Origin: Peribacillus huizhouensis
GTDB lineage: Bacteria; Bacillota; Bacilli; Bacillales; DSM-1321
Length of the DNA stretch: 64,000 nt
Reading direction: 5' to 3'
Assembly (NCBI RefSeq): GCF_014138605.1
Contig: NZ_JACJHX010000009.1
Location: 1-64,000, forward strand
The position numbers were made by a program, and so were the translations under genes. Of this stretch, positions 6,956 to 15,498 are shown one piece after another; positions within the stretch are counted from its first letter, which is position 1; every line of letters starts with the position of its first letter. The notes beneath the pieces were generated by a model that saw only the letters and a list, made by a program, of their open reading frames with translations, was not told the DNA's origin and did no database searches.

Positions 6956-8500
6956 TTATTTTTCTTTTGTGTCTTTACTTACTGCCATTGTTAAGTTTGA
7001 TTCAACGAGTTCAGTTTCTGCATGATTTCGGTCTATATAAGTATTTCTTTTACCAGCGAAACTTTCGAGTAAATCTTTCACATCAATTCCAGATGAAGCC
7101 TTAAGTGATTCCTGTAAAGTTGACATAAGGTTAGTTGCATAGCTAGTTACTTTGTTGGCGCCGCTGTTAGGGCCATTACTGCCTGTGTCTACTACCGTAA
7201 TCTTATCAATATTGCCTAATGGAGCTGCCACTTGTTTTGCATATTCAGGTAACATTTTCAGAATCATGTCCATAACAGCCGCTTGACCGAATTGTTCGAA
7301 TGCTTCGGCGATTTTTTGTTTTGCCTCTGCTTCTGCCACCCCTTTTAATCGAATAATTTCAGCTTCAGTCGTTCCTTGGGCTTTCTGTGCTTCCGCTTTT
7401 GCCAGTCCATCAACTCTAATTTTTTCTGCTTCTGCTTTCGCCATTGCTTCAACACGGTATTTATTCGCATCTGTCTCAGCTATATCTTTCATTTTATTTG
7501 CTGAAGCGGCTTGCTCAACTGCATAGCGATCTGCATCTGCTTTTTTCTTTACTTCTGAATCATATTGCTTTTCACGACGCAGAATCTCTTTCTCCTCTAG
7601 TTCTATTAACTTTTGTCGTTCAATGATTTTAATTTGCATTTCCTGTTCCGTTACTTCTTGTTTCGAACGAGCCGTCTCCAAATCGTATGCTTGGTCAGCT
7701 CGGGCTTTGGCAATATCTTGTTCTCTGCGGAATTCTGCAATTTTCAATTTATTAATTTTTTCTGCTTCAGCAATTTCTGTTGCACGTTCTAGTTCTGCTT
7801 GCTGTGCTTCTTTCGATGCTTCAGCACGCTTAATTCTTGTTTCTTTATCTGCTTCAGCTGTAGCAATATCAGCATCACGTTTTACTTGAGCAATACGTGG
7901 TTTTCCAAGAGAGTCCAGATAGCCGTTTTTATCACGAACGTCTTTAATCGTGAATGATACAATCACCAATCCCATTTTTGCAAGATCCTGTGAAGCAACC
8001 CGCTGAACTTCTTGTGAAAATTTTTCACGATTTTTATAAATTTCTTCTACTGTCATTGAACCAAGGATGGATCGCAAATGTCCTTCAAGCACTTCACGCG
8101 CCTCTTGTTCGCGGTCTTCCTTCGCTTTTCCTAAGAACTGTTCGGCAGCAGTGGCAATCTCATTGATAGTGCTGCCAATCTTTATGATGGAAACACCATC
8201 TGCCATTACTGGAACACCTTGCTCTGTGTAAACTTCTGGTGTGGAAACTTCTAATTTACTAGATAACAAGCTTAGCGGTTCTGCTTGTTGAAAAACAGGG
8301 AGTACGAATGCACCGCCGCCACGGACGATTTTAATTTTATTGCCCGATTCATCTGTGTGTACATTTCTACTTCCTAAATAACTTCCTGTAATAATTAAAG
8401 CCTCATCAGGCCCAGCAGTTCGGTATTTCGTAATAAAGACCCCAATAAGTGCTAATAATAAAACAACAACTACACCAATAATCCATAAATAATCAAGCAT
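6956..8500 (-). CDS. floT: Flotillin-like membrane scaffold protein
   Basis: 514 aa, close to B. subtilis FloT/YuaG (about 509). An N-terminal membrane segment (about 5-27) is followed by an SPFH/PHB domain to roughly residue 190. A long Ala/Glu-rich coiled coil (ADIATAEADKETRIKRAEAS onward to about 400) and a flotillin C-terminal region come next. It organises functional membrane microdomains and influences signalling and wall synthesis. The upstream partner yuaF ends 13 bp before the ATG, so the two form an operon. The start is set by AGGAGG. The yuaI gene found third in B. subtilis is absent. Confidence 0.93.
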   Translation of the reverse strand: MLDYLWIIGVVVVLLLALIGVFITKYRTAGPDEALIITGSYLGSRNVHTDESGNKIKIVRGGGAFVLPVFQQAEPLSLLSSKLEVSTPEVYTEQGVPVMADGVSIIKIGSTINEIATAAEQFLGKAKEDREQEAREVLEGHLRSILGSMTVEEIYKNREKFSQEVQRVASQDLAKMGLVIVSFTIKDVRDKNGYLDSLGKPRIAQVKRDADIATAEADKETRIKRAEASKEAQQAELERATEIAEAEKINKLKIAEFRREQDIAKARADQAYDLETARSKQEVTEQEMQIKIIERQKLIELEEKEILRREKQYDSEVKKKADADRYAVEQAASANKMKDIAETDANKYRVEAMAKAEAEKIRVDGLAKAEAQKAQGTTEAEIIRLKGVAEAEAKQKIAEAFEQFGQAAVMDMILKMLPEYAKQVAAPLGNIDKITVVDTGSNGPNSGANKVTSYATNLMSTLQESLKASSGIDVKDLLESFAGKRNTYIDRNHAETELVESNLTMAVSKDTKEK

Positions 8501-8513
8501 TCTAAGTATCCTC

Positions 8514-9044
8514 CTATTTAATTTCTAACTGTTGTTGTGACATAACATGTAATACGCCATTTTTCGCTTCAATCACTAATACAATCGATGCTTCTGAAAT
8601 TGCTTTATTATCAAAGCTGACTGCCGGCTTAGCAATTGAGCCGCTCGCGCCTTCTATCAGTACTTCTCCATAACCATCGACTGGAATGGATGTTAGCACT
8701 TTTCCAGTTCTCCCCTTCAAATCCGATTCAGAAATGACTAATGATTCTTCTGCAGAAGACAATGGTATTAGAATGAAAATATTCAACATACTGACAATCA
8801 GGAACGCAATGAAGCCAGATATTACTGCAGATAAACCACTATGCAAAGTGGTTACCTTTTCAAAAAGATAACCTGAAGCACCGAAAACGGTGAGAAATGC
8901 GAGGATTAATACCGGATTTAAGTAATCGGGAGCTTCCATACCGGAAAGGATATCATTGAATAAAATTAATAATATGGTCAATGTACCAGAAATAATTAAG
9001 GTATATAAGTAGATCGTTTCAAGTGATAATCCAAATAACTCCAT
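8514..9044 (-). CDS. yuaF: NfeD-family membrane protein YuaF
   Basis: 176 aa from the preferred ATG at 9042-9044. An alternative ATG three codons earlier abuts AAAGGG and has no spacing. Three hydrophobic segments (about 12-30, 40-62, 68-95) precede a C-terminal OB-fold of NfeD type (DLKGRTGKVLTSIPVDGYGEVLIEG). NfeD proteins pair with SPFH proteins, and here the flotillin gene follows 13 bp downstream. In B. subtilis this operon is sigma-W controlled, but I could not find a good TGAAAC/CGTA pair upstream. Confidence 0.85.
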   Translation of the reverse strand: MELFGLSLETIYLYTLIISGTLTILLILFNDILSGMEAPDYLNPVLILAFLTVFGASGYLFEKVTTLHSGLSAVISGFIAFLIVSMLNIFILIPLSSAEESLVISESDLKGRTGKVLTSIPVDGYGEVLIEGASGSIAKPAVSFDNKAISEASIVLVIEAKNGVLHVMSQQQLEIK

Positions 9045-9237
9045 TGTCCTCATCCCTTTTATCTCGATTTTTAATTCTGGCTATACCTTTCATTTACATA
9101 GAAAATAAACACTCCTTTCTTATTTTTTTGTTGCTTACCTACTATACGGATTTGTTTTGCTTTGGTTTCGTTTTTTTGAAAATATTTGAATTCATGTTTG
9201 TATTCACTCTTTCGATAAGTTGTTAGTAATTAATAGA

Positions 9238-9266
9238 TTGACAGTTACCATTTTTATGATTAAAAT
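9238..9266 (+). promoter_or_regulatory. bioY vegetative promoter
   Basis: A -35 hexamer TTGACA (9238-9243) and a -10 TAAAAT (9261-9266) are exactly 17 bp apart. The BirA operator begins five bases downstream, over the expected transcription start. Confidence 0.75.
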
Positions 9267-9270
9267 CATA

Positions 9271-9301
9271 TTGTAAACCTGATTATTTTTTAAGTTAACA
9301 A
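9271..9301 (+). promoter_or_regulatory. BirA (biotin repressor) operator
   Basis: TTGTAAAC, 15 bases, GTTAACAA: a near-perfect match to the Firmicute BirA operator (TTGTTAAC-N15-GTTAACAA). Lying between -10 and the ribosome-binding site, it should block initiation when BirA carries biotinyl-AMP. This makes biotin transport by bioY the expected function of the downstream gene. Confidence 0.88.
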
Positions 9302-9314
9302 AGGAGTGGAAGTC

Positions 9315-9881
9315 TTGCGCACAAATAGTCAAACTCGGTTAATAAATTTAATTATTATTGCTTTATTCTCTGCAATCATTGGAATTTTCTCACAAGTTAT
9401 GATTCCAATTCCCCCTGTTCCGTTTACAGGGCAAACATTAGCTGTTGGCTTAGCAGCAACAATATTAGGAGCAAAAAGAGGAACTTATTCTGTACTTCTT
9501 TACTTATTACTCGGAGCAGTTGGCATACCTGTGTTTGCAGAAATGACAAGTGGTATCTCACGAATAGTTGGGCCAACTGGCGGCTATTTAATTGGTTTTA
9601 TTCCAGCGGCTTTTTTCGTTGGCTTTTATCTTGAAAAAACGAAATTCACTGTGTTTCACGCAATAATTGCAAACATCATTTCTATGTTCTTTCCATTACT
9701 CATTGGTACAGCCTGGCTTAAAGTCGCAGCATCGTTGTCATGGACAGCTGCATTTGTTGGAGGTTTTTTCCCTTTCATCCTTGTCGGTATTGCCAAAGCC
9801 ATCCTGGCTGGCTGGTTAGGAATTCTACTTCGTTCCAGATTAGAGTCAGCCAAAGTACTTCCTAAGAGCACTACAGCTTGA
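9315..9881 (+). CDS. bioY: Biotin transporter BioY
   Basis: 188 aa. Six hydrophobic segments are visible, with BioY-family motifs (MIPIPPVPFTGQTLAVGLAA, GPTGGYLIGF). It is the substrate-binding S component for biotin, working alone or with an ECF module encoded elsewhere. A GTG at 9306 lies inside the AAGGAG ribosome-binding site, so the correct start is the TTG at 9315, eight bases after it. The BirA operator upstream independently supports biotin as substrate. Monocistronic, ending in a bidirectional terminator. Confidence 0.93.
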   Translation: MRTNSQTRLINLIIIALFSAIIGIFSQVMIPIPPVPFTGQTLAVGLAATILGAKRGTYSVLLYLLLGAVGIPVFAEMTSGISRIVGPTGGYLIGFIPAAFFVGFYLEKTKFTVFHAIIANIISMFFPLLIGTAWLKVAASLSWTAAFVGGFFPFILVGIAKAILAGWLGILLRSRLESAKVLPKSTTA

Positions 9882-9887
9882 TTATCA

Positions 9888-9930
9888 ATAAACAAAAAAA
9901 GGAACAGCGCCGCTGCTCCTTTTTGTTTAT
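9888..9930. terminator. Bidirectional terminator between bioY and the YusW-like gene
   Basis: ATAAACAAAAA ... TTTTTGTTTAT with a GC-rich core, AGGAACAGC/GCTGCTCCT. It overlaps the stop codon of the convergent lipoprotein gene and serves both. Confidence 0.85.
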
Positions 9931-10412
9931 TTTTTATTCTTATATTCTTTTTTTGTACCATCATCAAAATGAACGTCTAATTCAAAATCCTGATATTTTT
10001 CATCAAGGTTAAACACTTGAAGTACTTCTTTAATGACTTCATTATCTGATGTATCTTTTGTAAAAGTTAGTTGATCAAATTTAGTGTTTAATTGGACCAT
10101 CGCGTCGTCACCATAAATATTCTTCCCATTGATTTCATCTTCAATAGACGCTTCCATATCACCTAATGTGTCAAAATCAACACTAAACTCTTTATCGTTC
10201 GCATACTCCACATTAAGTTCAAATTCCTTAAATTTAGCTTTAGAAGCTAATTCTGTGTCCTGAATTTGACCCTGATCTACATTAGATTGTCCACTGGTTT
10301 GTCCGCCCTTTTCTTCCGCAGGGGGATTATCAACCACGTTTTTGTTTCCACAAGCAGCCAGCATAAATAAGGCTGCAAATGATACAAATAATACTTGTAA
10401 TGACTTTTTCAC
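9927..10412 (-). CDS. YusW-like lipoprotein
   Basis: 161 aa from the GTG at 10410-10412, which follows AAGGAGGTCC at ideal spacing. A longer frame upstream lacks a ribosome-binding site. Signal peptide with lipobox LAAC (Cys near residue 19), a low-complexity linker rich in Gly, Gln and Ser, then a beta-rich domain (FKEFELNVEYANDKEFSVDF through ELDVHFDDGTKKEYK). This ending matches the YusW domain of Bacillus lipoproteins, whose function is unknown. Expected on the outer face of the membrane. Monocistronic. Confidence 0.75.
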   Translation of the reverse strand: MKKSLQVLFVSFAALFMLAACGNKNVVDNPPAEEKGGQTSGQSNVDQGQIQDTELASKAKFKEFELNVEYANDKEFSVDFDTLGDMEASIEDEINGKNIYGDDAMVQLNTKFDQLTFTKDTSDNEVIKEVLQVFNLDEKYQDFELDVHFDDGTKKEYKNKK

Positions 10413-10575
10413 AAAATCGGACCTCCTTATCCTTATTAGTTTATATATTTCCCTTTTAAAGAAATTTAAACCTTGTAAAAGAAATCTTCTAACTAAAATC
10501 ACCAAGTTATTTATATCGTTGATTATTGTGTTAAATTCAATATCTCCCTAGTTGAAAATCAATATGGTTGACTCG

Positions 10576-11229
10576 TTACAAAATCTGAATTGGAAGTATA
10601 TACAGTAATACAGCAAAAAAATGTGCAGCAGATCCGCCTAATACAAATAAATGCCATACTGCGTGATGGAATGGAAACCCCCGCCACACGTAGAATACGG
10701 CTCCGACTGTGTAAAGTAAACCACCTATCAGTAATAAATGGACACCCGTTGCAGGCAAAGTTGCTGAAATGGGTCCCCAAGCGATGACAATCATCCATCC
10801 CATTGCGATATACAAAAGGGTCGAGAGAAATAGAAATTTTTTCACAAAGAATGCTTTAAAAACAGTCCCTACTATAGCTACTGCCCAGACGATACTAAGA
10901 AGAGTCCAACCAAGCGTACCATGGACAGCAATAAGCATAATCGGCGTATATGTTCCTGCAATGAAAAAATAGATTGCTGAGTGATCGAAAATCTCAAAAA
11001 CATCTTTCGCTTTTCCTTCTGGAAAACTATGTACCAAAGTTGAAGCTATAAACAAGGTGAGCATCGAAATACCATAAATTGTAGCAGCTGTCACATGCCA
11101 GGCATTTCCTTGCTGTGCTGAAAAAATGATTAAAAATACTAAAGCGGCAATACTAAGCAATACACCAATACCGTGTGTAATTGCATTGGCAACTTCTTCT
11201 TTCTTTGTATAAACATGAGTATTAGCCAT
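10576..11229 (-). CDS. trhA: Hemolysin III / TrhA-family membrane protein
   Basis: 217 aa with seven predicted membrane helices. The family signatures are ANAITHGIGVLLS near the N-terminus, HSAIYFFIAGTYTPI in the middle and HAVWHLFVLGGSAAHFF at the end. These His and Asp/Ser residues correspond to the metal site of the PAQR/hemolysin III superfamily. Related Bacillus proteins (YplQ and relatives) are linked to membrane lipid homeostasis; the hemolysin name is historical. Start ATG after a GGAGCTGAATG context. Monocistronic. Confidence 0.88.
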   Translation of the reverse strand: MANTHVYTKKEEVANAITHGIGVLLSIAALVFLIIFSAQQGNAWHVTAATIYGISMLTLFIASTLVHSFPEGKAKDVFEIFDHSAIYFFIAGTYTPIMLIAVHGTLGWTLLSIVWAVAIVGTVFKAFFVKKFLFLSTLLYIAMGWMIVIAWGPISATLPATGVHLLLIGGLLYTVGAVFYVWRGFPFHHAVWHLFVLGGSAAHFFAVLLYILPIQIL

Positions 11230-11330
11230 TCATTCAGCTCCAATTTCCTGGTCATTATTCCCTATTATTAGAAATAACGACCTTTTTTTATTCGCTCCAC
11301 CTATTATACTCCACTTCATTGTAGAATAAA

Positions 11331-11375
11331 AAAAAAAGGAGTGAAGGCATGTCTATCTCCTTCATCCTTTTTTTC
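11331..11375 (-). terminator. Terminator of the cell-wall hydrolase gene
   Basis: AAAAAAAGGAGTGAAGG and CCTTCATCCTTTTTTT pair with one mismatch around CATGTCTATCT, just after the stop of the gene at 11382. Confidence 0.8.
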
Positions 11376-11381
11376 ATAAGT

Positions 11382-11978
11382 TTAAATAGCAAAATGATGC
11401 CCACCGATTATTTTCGTCACTTTTAGCGTTCTCATCCATTTACTGTCTGAGATGCTCGGATTATAAAAATATAATTGATCATACGTATAACCCTGAATCG
11501 CGAGTGCTTCATTAACAGCTTTTTTCGAATCTTCGTCAGCAGGTTGACGGATACTACCGTCATCTACCGGTGAAAACTGGTTGTTCTGATAAATGACTTT
11601 AGAAATCGTATCCGGAAAAGCATCATCATGAACCCTGTTCAAAACAACAGCAGCTACTGCAACCTTACCTTCATATGGCTCACCCTTCGCTTCCGCATGA
11701 ACTAATCTGCTTAACAACTCTTTATCACGATCACTTATAATAGTAGGTATGATAAATGTTTCGCCGGGAATAACGACATTATTGTCATTATCATTAACTT
11801 CTTTTAACTTTTCAATTGGCACACCATACTGCTTTGCGATGTCCCAAATCGTTTCGCCTTGTTTAGCAATATGTTGTTTCTCTGCAGCATATACCACAGA
11901 TGTATTGACAGGTAATTTATACCCAATTGAAATTAAACTAAAAGTGATGATACATATCACGATACTTAAAAGTTTCAT
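11382..11978 (-). CDS. LysM + SleB-type cell-wall hydrolase (YkvT-like)
   Basis: 198 aa, exported. Signal peptide (about 1-30), then one LysM peptidoglycan-binding domain (KQGETIWDIAKQYGVPIEKL, about 36-80). A Hydrolase_2 domain as in SleB/CwlJ follows (LLSRLVHAEAKGEPYEGKVAVAAVVLNRV to the end). The Glu in HAEAKGEP fits the catalytic acid of these muramic-lactam-specific lytic transglycosylases. The LysM/hydrolase order matches B. subtilis YkvT rather than SleB. A likely role is wall or cortex remodelling in sporulation or germination. Strong AGGAGG ribosome-binding site. Own terminator at 11331. Confidence 0.87.
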   Translation of the reverse strand: MKLLSIVICIITFSLISIGYKLPVNTSVVYAAEKQHIAKQGETIWDIAKQYGVPIEKLKEVNDNDNNVVIPGETFIIPTIISDRDKELLSRLVHAEAKGEPYEGKVAVAAVVLNRVHDDAFPDTISKVIYQNNQFSPVDDGSIRQPADEDSKKAVNEALAIQGYTYDQLYFYNPSISDSKWMRTLKVTKIIGGHHFAI

Positions 11979-12398
11979 CCTGTAACCTCCTTGTTAAGCA
12001 CTTCACAAGGATAACAAGTATTCAAGCCTTTTTCAGTGTTCAATTTTTGCCAAGGAAATCAAGGTAAAAAATAGATATTCCATGGATTGCTTAATTAAAT
12101 TGCCGCTACAGTGTACCATATCAGTGTTTATACGAACATTATCTTTACCTTACATAATTTAGCCATTGAATAACATGGAAGCAGTGCATGAACTTACATT
12201 AGAATTAATTTCACTTTATGGTATTTATTATAAAATAAACGAATACATTTTTCGCCTTACTCAATTAGATGAATTTTATTCAAGCTGTTTTATTACAAGT
12301 TCATTCATTCTATTTTAGGGAATTTCTATAATTATGTTTTATTGACCTTTAACTCAGGATAGAAAATCTCTTTCTTAAAAGTAAATTCATGTTTATCA
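11979..12398. other. Intergenic region without recognisable gene
   Basis: About 420 bp of AT-rich DNA between the hydrolase gene and the first MITE. It contains the leftward promoter region of the hydrolase gene, with no hexamers good enough to name. I see no coding signal or palindrome. Confidence 0.4.
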
Positions 12399-12406
12399 TA
12401 TATAAA

Positions 12407-12640
12407 GGCTGTTTTCACATACTTTGTTGCTTTTCAATCATTTTTACACTAATAACCCGGGTTGATTTCCGTTGCAGGTACTCGCTTTCCGCGGGCGGTC
12501 TCAGAAGCCTCCTCAGTGCTTTGCACTTGCGGGGTCTCCCTCAACACGCTTTTCCCGCAGGAGTCTCGCACCTGTAACGAAGATCAACATCTGTTCGAAT
12601 TGGTTTCTTGCTAAAAACAACATTCTTTACGAAAAGAGCC
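12407..12640 (+). mobile_element. MITE copy A (ISL3-like ends)
   Basis: A 234-bp non-coding element 98-99% identical to the copy at 16397-16630 (three differences seen). The ends GGCTGTTTTC and GAAAAGAGCC are imperfect inverted repeats. Further in, GGTTGATTTCCGTTGCAGGT and the complement of ACCTGTAACGAAGATCAAC extend the dyad. Flanks are TATATAAA and GATATAAA, an 8-bp target duplication with one mismatch. A GG start and 8-bp duplications match the ISL3 family, so it is probably a non-autonomous derivative of such an IS. Open frames inside it are fortuitous. I recall similar sequences being common in Bacillaceae. Confidence 0.85.
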
Positions 12641-12649
12641 GATATAAAA

Positions 12650-12693
12650 GATGACCCATGAAGTGTTAAACTGAACACCATCGGTCATCTTTT
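12650..12693 (-). terminator. Terminator of the fru operon
   Basis: GATGACC-ATG--GTGTT pairs with AACACCATCGGTCATC around a small loop. TSD and A-run of MITE copy A lie directly on its downstream side. Confidence 0.75.
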
Positions 12694-12701
12694 AAAATTT
12701 G

Positions 12702-14573
12702 TTATACCGTTTTCTTTTTCCAAAGTCCAAGAATAATTCCAGTGACTAACGAGCCGATTAAGATAGCTAATATATAGAATAATGGGTGATTGACAAGAGG
12801 AATAACAAAAATTCCACCATGTGGAGCTGGCAAAGTTACCTTAAATAACATCGATAATCCCCCAGCTGTTGCTGCACCTATTACGCTACTTATAATCACA
12901 CGTATCGGATCAGCTGCTGCAAATGGAATGGCTCCCTCTGTAATGAAGGATGCTCCCATGAAAATATTCGTAAACCCTGATTTCTTTTCTGTATCAGAAA
13001 ATTTATGTTTAAACAGGATTGTAGCAAGGGCAATTCCGAGCGGAGGAACCATACCACCTGCCATAACTGCTGCGTGTGGACCAAAGCTTTGCGCTTCAAT
13101 TGCCGCTATTCCAAATGTAAAGGCAGCTTTATTAATAGGACCGCCCATATCAATTGCCATCATTCCACCTAGCAATATACCAAGTAAGACTGCATTCGTA
13201 CCTGACAAGCTTTGTAGCCAATTCGTAAGACCGCTGTTAATTGCTGAAACTGGCCCGTTTATAACAAACATCATAATAAGTCCAGTAATTAATATACCAA
13301 ACACAGGATAAAGTAATACAGGTTTAATCCCTTCCAATGTTACTGGGAGAGTATTAAATAATTTTTTCAAGCCTAACACGACATAACCAGCAAGGAACCC
13401 GGCAATCAAACCACCTAAAAATCCAGCACCTGCTTCTGCTGCTAAGTAACCACCGACAATACCAGGTGCAAATCCAGGTCGATCAGCAATACTGCTCGCG
13501 ATGAAACCCGCAAGTATTGGCACTAGAAAGAAGAAGGCTCCTCCTCCACCAATATCACTTAAAGCCTTTGCAATCGGATTATAGCTTGGATCAGCAGGGT
13601 CATTTGCATGAATACCAAACATAAAGGATAGGGCAATCAGAATACCACCGCCAACTACGAACGGAAGCATGTTGCTGACACCACTCATTAAATGTTTATA
13701 AATTCCATTCCCCACTTTTTCTTTGCTTTCCGTCTTACTATTATCACCTTGATAAACAGGTGCGTCGCCATTTATTGCTCGCGTTATCAATTCGTCCGGT
13801 TTGCGTACTCCTTGTGCAACAGGTACAATTACTACTTTTTTACCCGCGAATCGATTCATTTCAACTTGTTTATCCGCTGCAACAATAATCGCATCCGCCT
13901 CTTCAATTTCTGCGGCTGTTAAGCCATTTTTAATCCCTGTAGAACCATTCGTTTCAACTTTGATATCAACACCCATTTCTTTCGCTTTTGCTTTAAGTGC
14001 ATCGGCAGCCATATATGTGTGTGCAATACCAGTTGGACAAGCGGTAACGGCCAAGATTTTTTTATTTCCTGCAGAAGAAACCGGTTCATTTTTTTCTGCT
14101 TCTTCAGCCTCTGCGTTTTCTTGTTCTTTTTTGTCGATCAATGAAATGATCTCAGCTTCTGATGTAGCAGCTAGTAATTGGTCACGAAAGCTAGCATCCA
14201 TTAATAAAGAAGACAATCTTGATAAGGTTTCCAAATGAGCATTGTTCGCTCCTTCACTTGCAGCTATCATAAAGAGTAAATGCGCCGGCATACCATCAAG
14301 TGATTCATAATCCACGCCTTGTGATGAGCGAGCAAACGCAATGCTCGGTGTTTTGACCGCTGCTGTTTTTGCATGAGGAATAGCTATTCCTTCCCCAATC
14401 CCCGTTGTACTTTGTTCTTCACGAGCTATTATGGCTTTTTTATATGCTACTTTATCATTCAAACGTTCAGCACTTGATAATTTTTCAATTAATTCATCAA
14501 TGGCATCTAACTTCGTTGTTGCTTTTAAATCAATAATTACTGTCTCTTTTTTTAGTAAATCGGTGATTTTCAT
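12702..14573 (-). CDS. fruA: PTS fructose-specific transporter EIIABC
   Basis: 623 aa from the ATG at 14571-14573, preceded by AGGGGG; longer frames start inside fruK. Three fused domains are visible. EIIA (about 1-150) has phospho-His in GIAIPHAKTA. EIIB (about 170-265) has the active Cys in VTACPTGIAHTYMAADAL. EIIC (about 300-620) has eight or more membrane helices and family motifs such as GGPINKAAFTF. It imports fructose as fructose 1-phosphate. The gene follows fruK by four bases and is last in fruR-fruK-fruA. B. subtilis FruA is about 635 aa. Confidence 0.95.
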   Translation of the reverse strand: MKITDLLKKETVIIDLKATTKLDAIDELIEKLSSAERLNDKVAYKKAIIAREEQSTTGIGEGIAIPHAKTAAVKTPSIAFARSSQGVDYESLDGMPAHLLFMIAASEGANNAHLETLSRLSSLLMDASFRDQLLAATSEAEIISLIDKKEQENAEAEEAEKNEPVSSAGNKKILAVTACPTGIAHTYMAADALKAKAKEMGVDIKVETNGSTGIKNGLTAAEIEEADAIIVAADKQVEMNRFAGKKVVIVPVAQGVRKPDELITRAINGDAPVYQGDNSKTESKEKVGNGIYKHLMSGVSNMLPFVVGGGILIALSFMFGIHANDPADPSYNPIAKALSDIGGGGAFFFLVPILAGFIASSIADRPGFAPGIVGGYLAAEAGAGFLGGLIAGFLAGYVVLGLKKLFNTLPVTLEGIKPVLLYPVFGILITGLIMMFVINGPVSAINSGLTNWLQSLSGTNAVLLGILLGGMMAIDMGGPINKAAFTFGIAAIEAQSFGPHAAVMAGGMVPPLGIALATILFKHKFSDTEKKSGFTNIFMGASFITEGAIPFAAADPIRVIISSVIGAATAGGLSMLFKVTLPAPHGGIFVIPLVNHPLFYILAILIGSLVTGIILGLWKKKTV

Positions 14574-14577
14574 CCAT

Positions 14578-15498
14578 TTATCCCCCTGTAATCTCACTAA
14601 CTTCAATCTGTGGTACTAAACGTTCGATATCGGCTTTTTGACAAAGGTCAGCTGAAAACGCAGTCGCACTTCCTGAAGCAATACTAAATTTAAATGCTTC
14701 AAGTAGATTCCCTGTTTTTTTATACGTCCCTACAAAGCCTGCTACTAGCGAGTCACCCGCTCCAACTGAATTCACTACGGTTCCTTTTGGAACATTTGCT
14801 GTATAGATTTTGTCAGATGTGCATAAGACTGCACCATCACCTGCCATGGAAACAATCACATTTTGCGCACCTAATGCTACAAGCTTCTTACCGTATGTAG
14901 CAGCATCCTTGAGCGTATAAATCTCCGTATCAAAAATCTCTCCCAGTTCATGATGGTTCGGTTTAATAAATAACGGTTTATATTTCAGCACATTCAATAA
15001 TGAAGGTCCGCTTGTATCCACAATTACGTCTATCCCTTTATGTTCACATTCCATTGAAACCGTTTCATAAAAGTCGACAGGCATATTGGGAGCTACATTA
15101 CCCGCTAAGATAATCGTATCCCCCTTTTTTAATTGTTTGATTTTCTCCAAAATTTGTTCATATTTAAGACTAGAAATATTCGGTCCCAAGCCATTGATCT
15201 CTGTCTCACTATCACTTTTCAATTTAACATTGATCCTTGTATCCTCTGCAACCTCAATGAAGTCCGTCTGAATTTGTTCATCCTTTAAAAAGTCACGAAT
15301 GAATGAACCGGTAAATCCCCCCAAAAAACCAAGAGCAATTGAATCCACATTGATTCTTTTTAGAACACGAGAAACATTTATTCCTTTACCTCCAGGAAAT
15401 TTTGAATCTTGCTTTGTTCGATTTAATTGATTTAATTTGAACTGATCAACTTCCACTATATAATCGATGGAAGGATTAAGTGTTACTGTATATATCAT
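14578..15498 (-). CDS. fruK: 1-phosphofructokinase
   Basis: 306 aa, PfkB/ribokinase fold. The N-terminal signature is GGKGINVSRVLKRI. The C-terminal one is VVNSVGAGDSLVAGF, with the catalytic Asp in GAGDS. It phosphorylates fructose 1-phosphate from FruA to fructose 1,6-bisphosphate, feeding glycolysis. It overlaps fruR by four bases (ATGA) and ends four bases before fruA, so translation of the three genes is probably coupled. Confidence 0.95.
   Translation of the reverse strand: MIYTVTLNPSIDYIVEVDQFKLNQLNRTKQDSKFPGGKGINVSRVLKRINVDSIALGFLGGFTGSFIRDFLKDEQIQTDFIEVAEDTRINVKLKSDSETEINGLGPNISSLKYEQILEKIKQLKKGDTIILAGNVAPNMPVDFYETVSMECEHKGIDVIVDTSGPSLLNVLKYKPLFIKPNHHELGEIFDTEIYTLKDAATYGKKLVALGAQNVIVSMAGDGAVLCTSDKIYTANVPKGTVVNSVGAGDSLVAGFVGTYKKTGNLLEAFKFSIASGSATAFSADLCQKADIERLVPQIEVSEITGG

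Noticed and set aside
9054-9150. Sigma-W promoter upstream of yuaF
   Set aside because: TGAAAG followed by CGAG is spaced 20 bp apart instead of about 16 and both boxes deviate from TGAAAC/CGTA.
12389-12654. Open reading frames inside the MITE copies (also 16462-16728)
   Set aside because: Same frame appears only because the DNA repeats; no ribosome-binding site, low-complexity Arg/Ser content and a palindromic source sequence.
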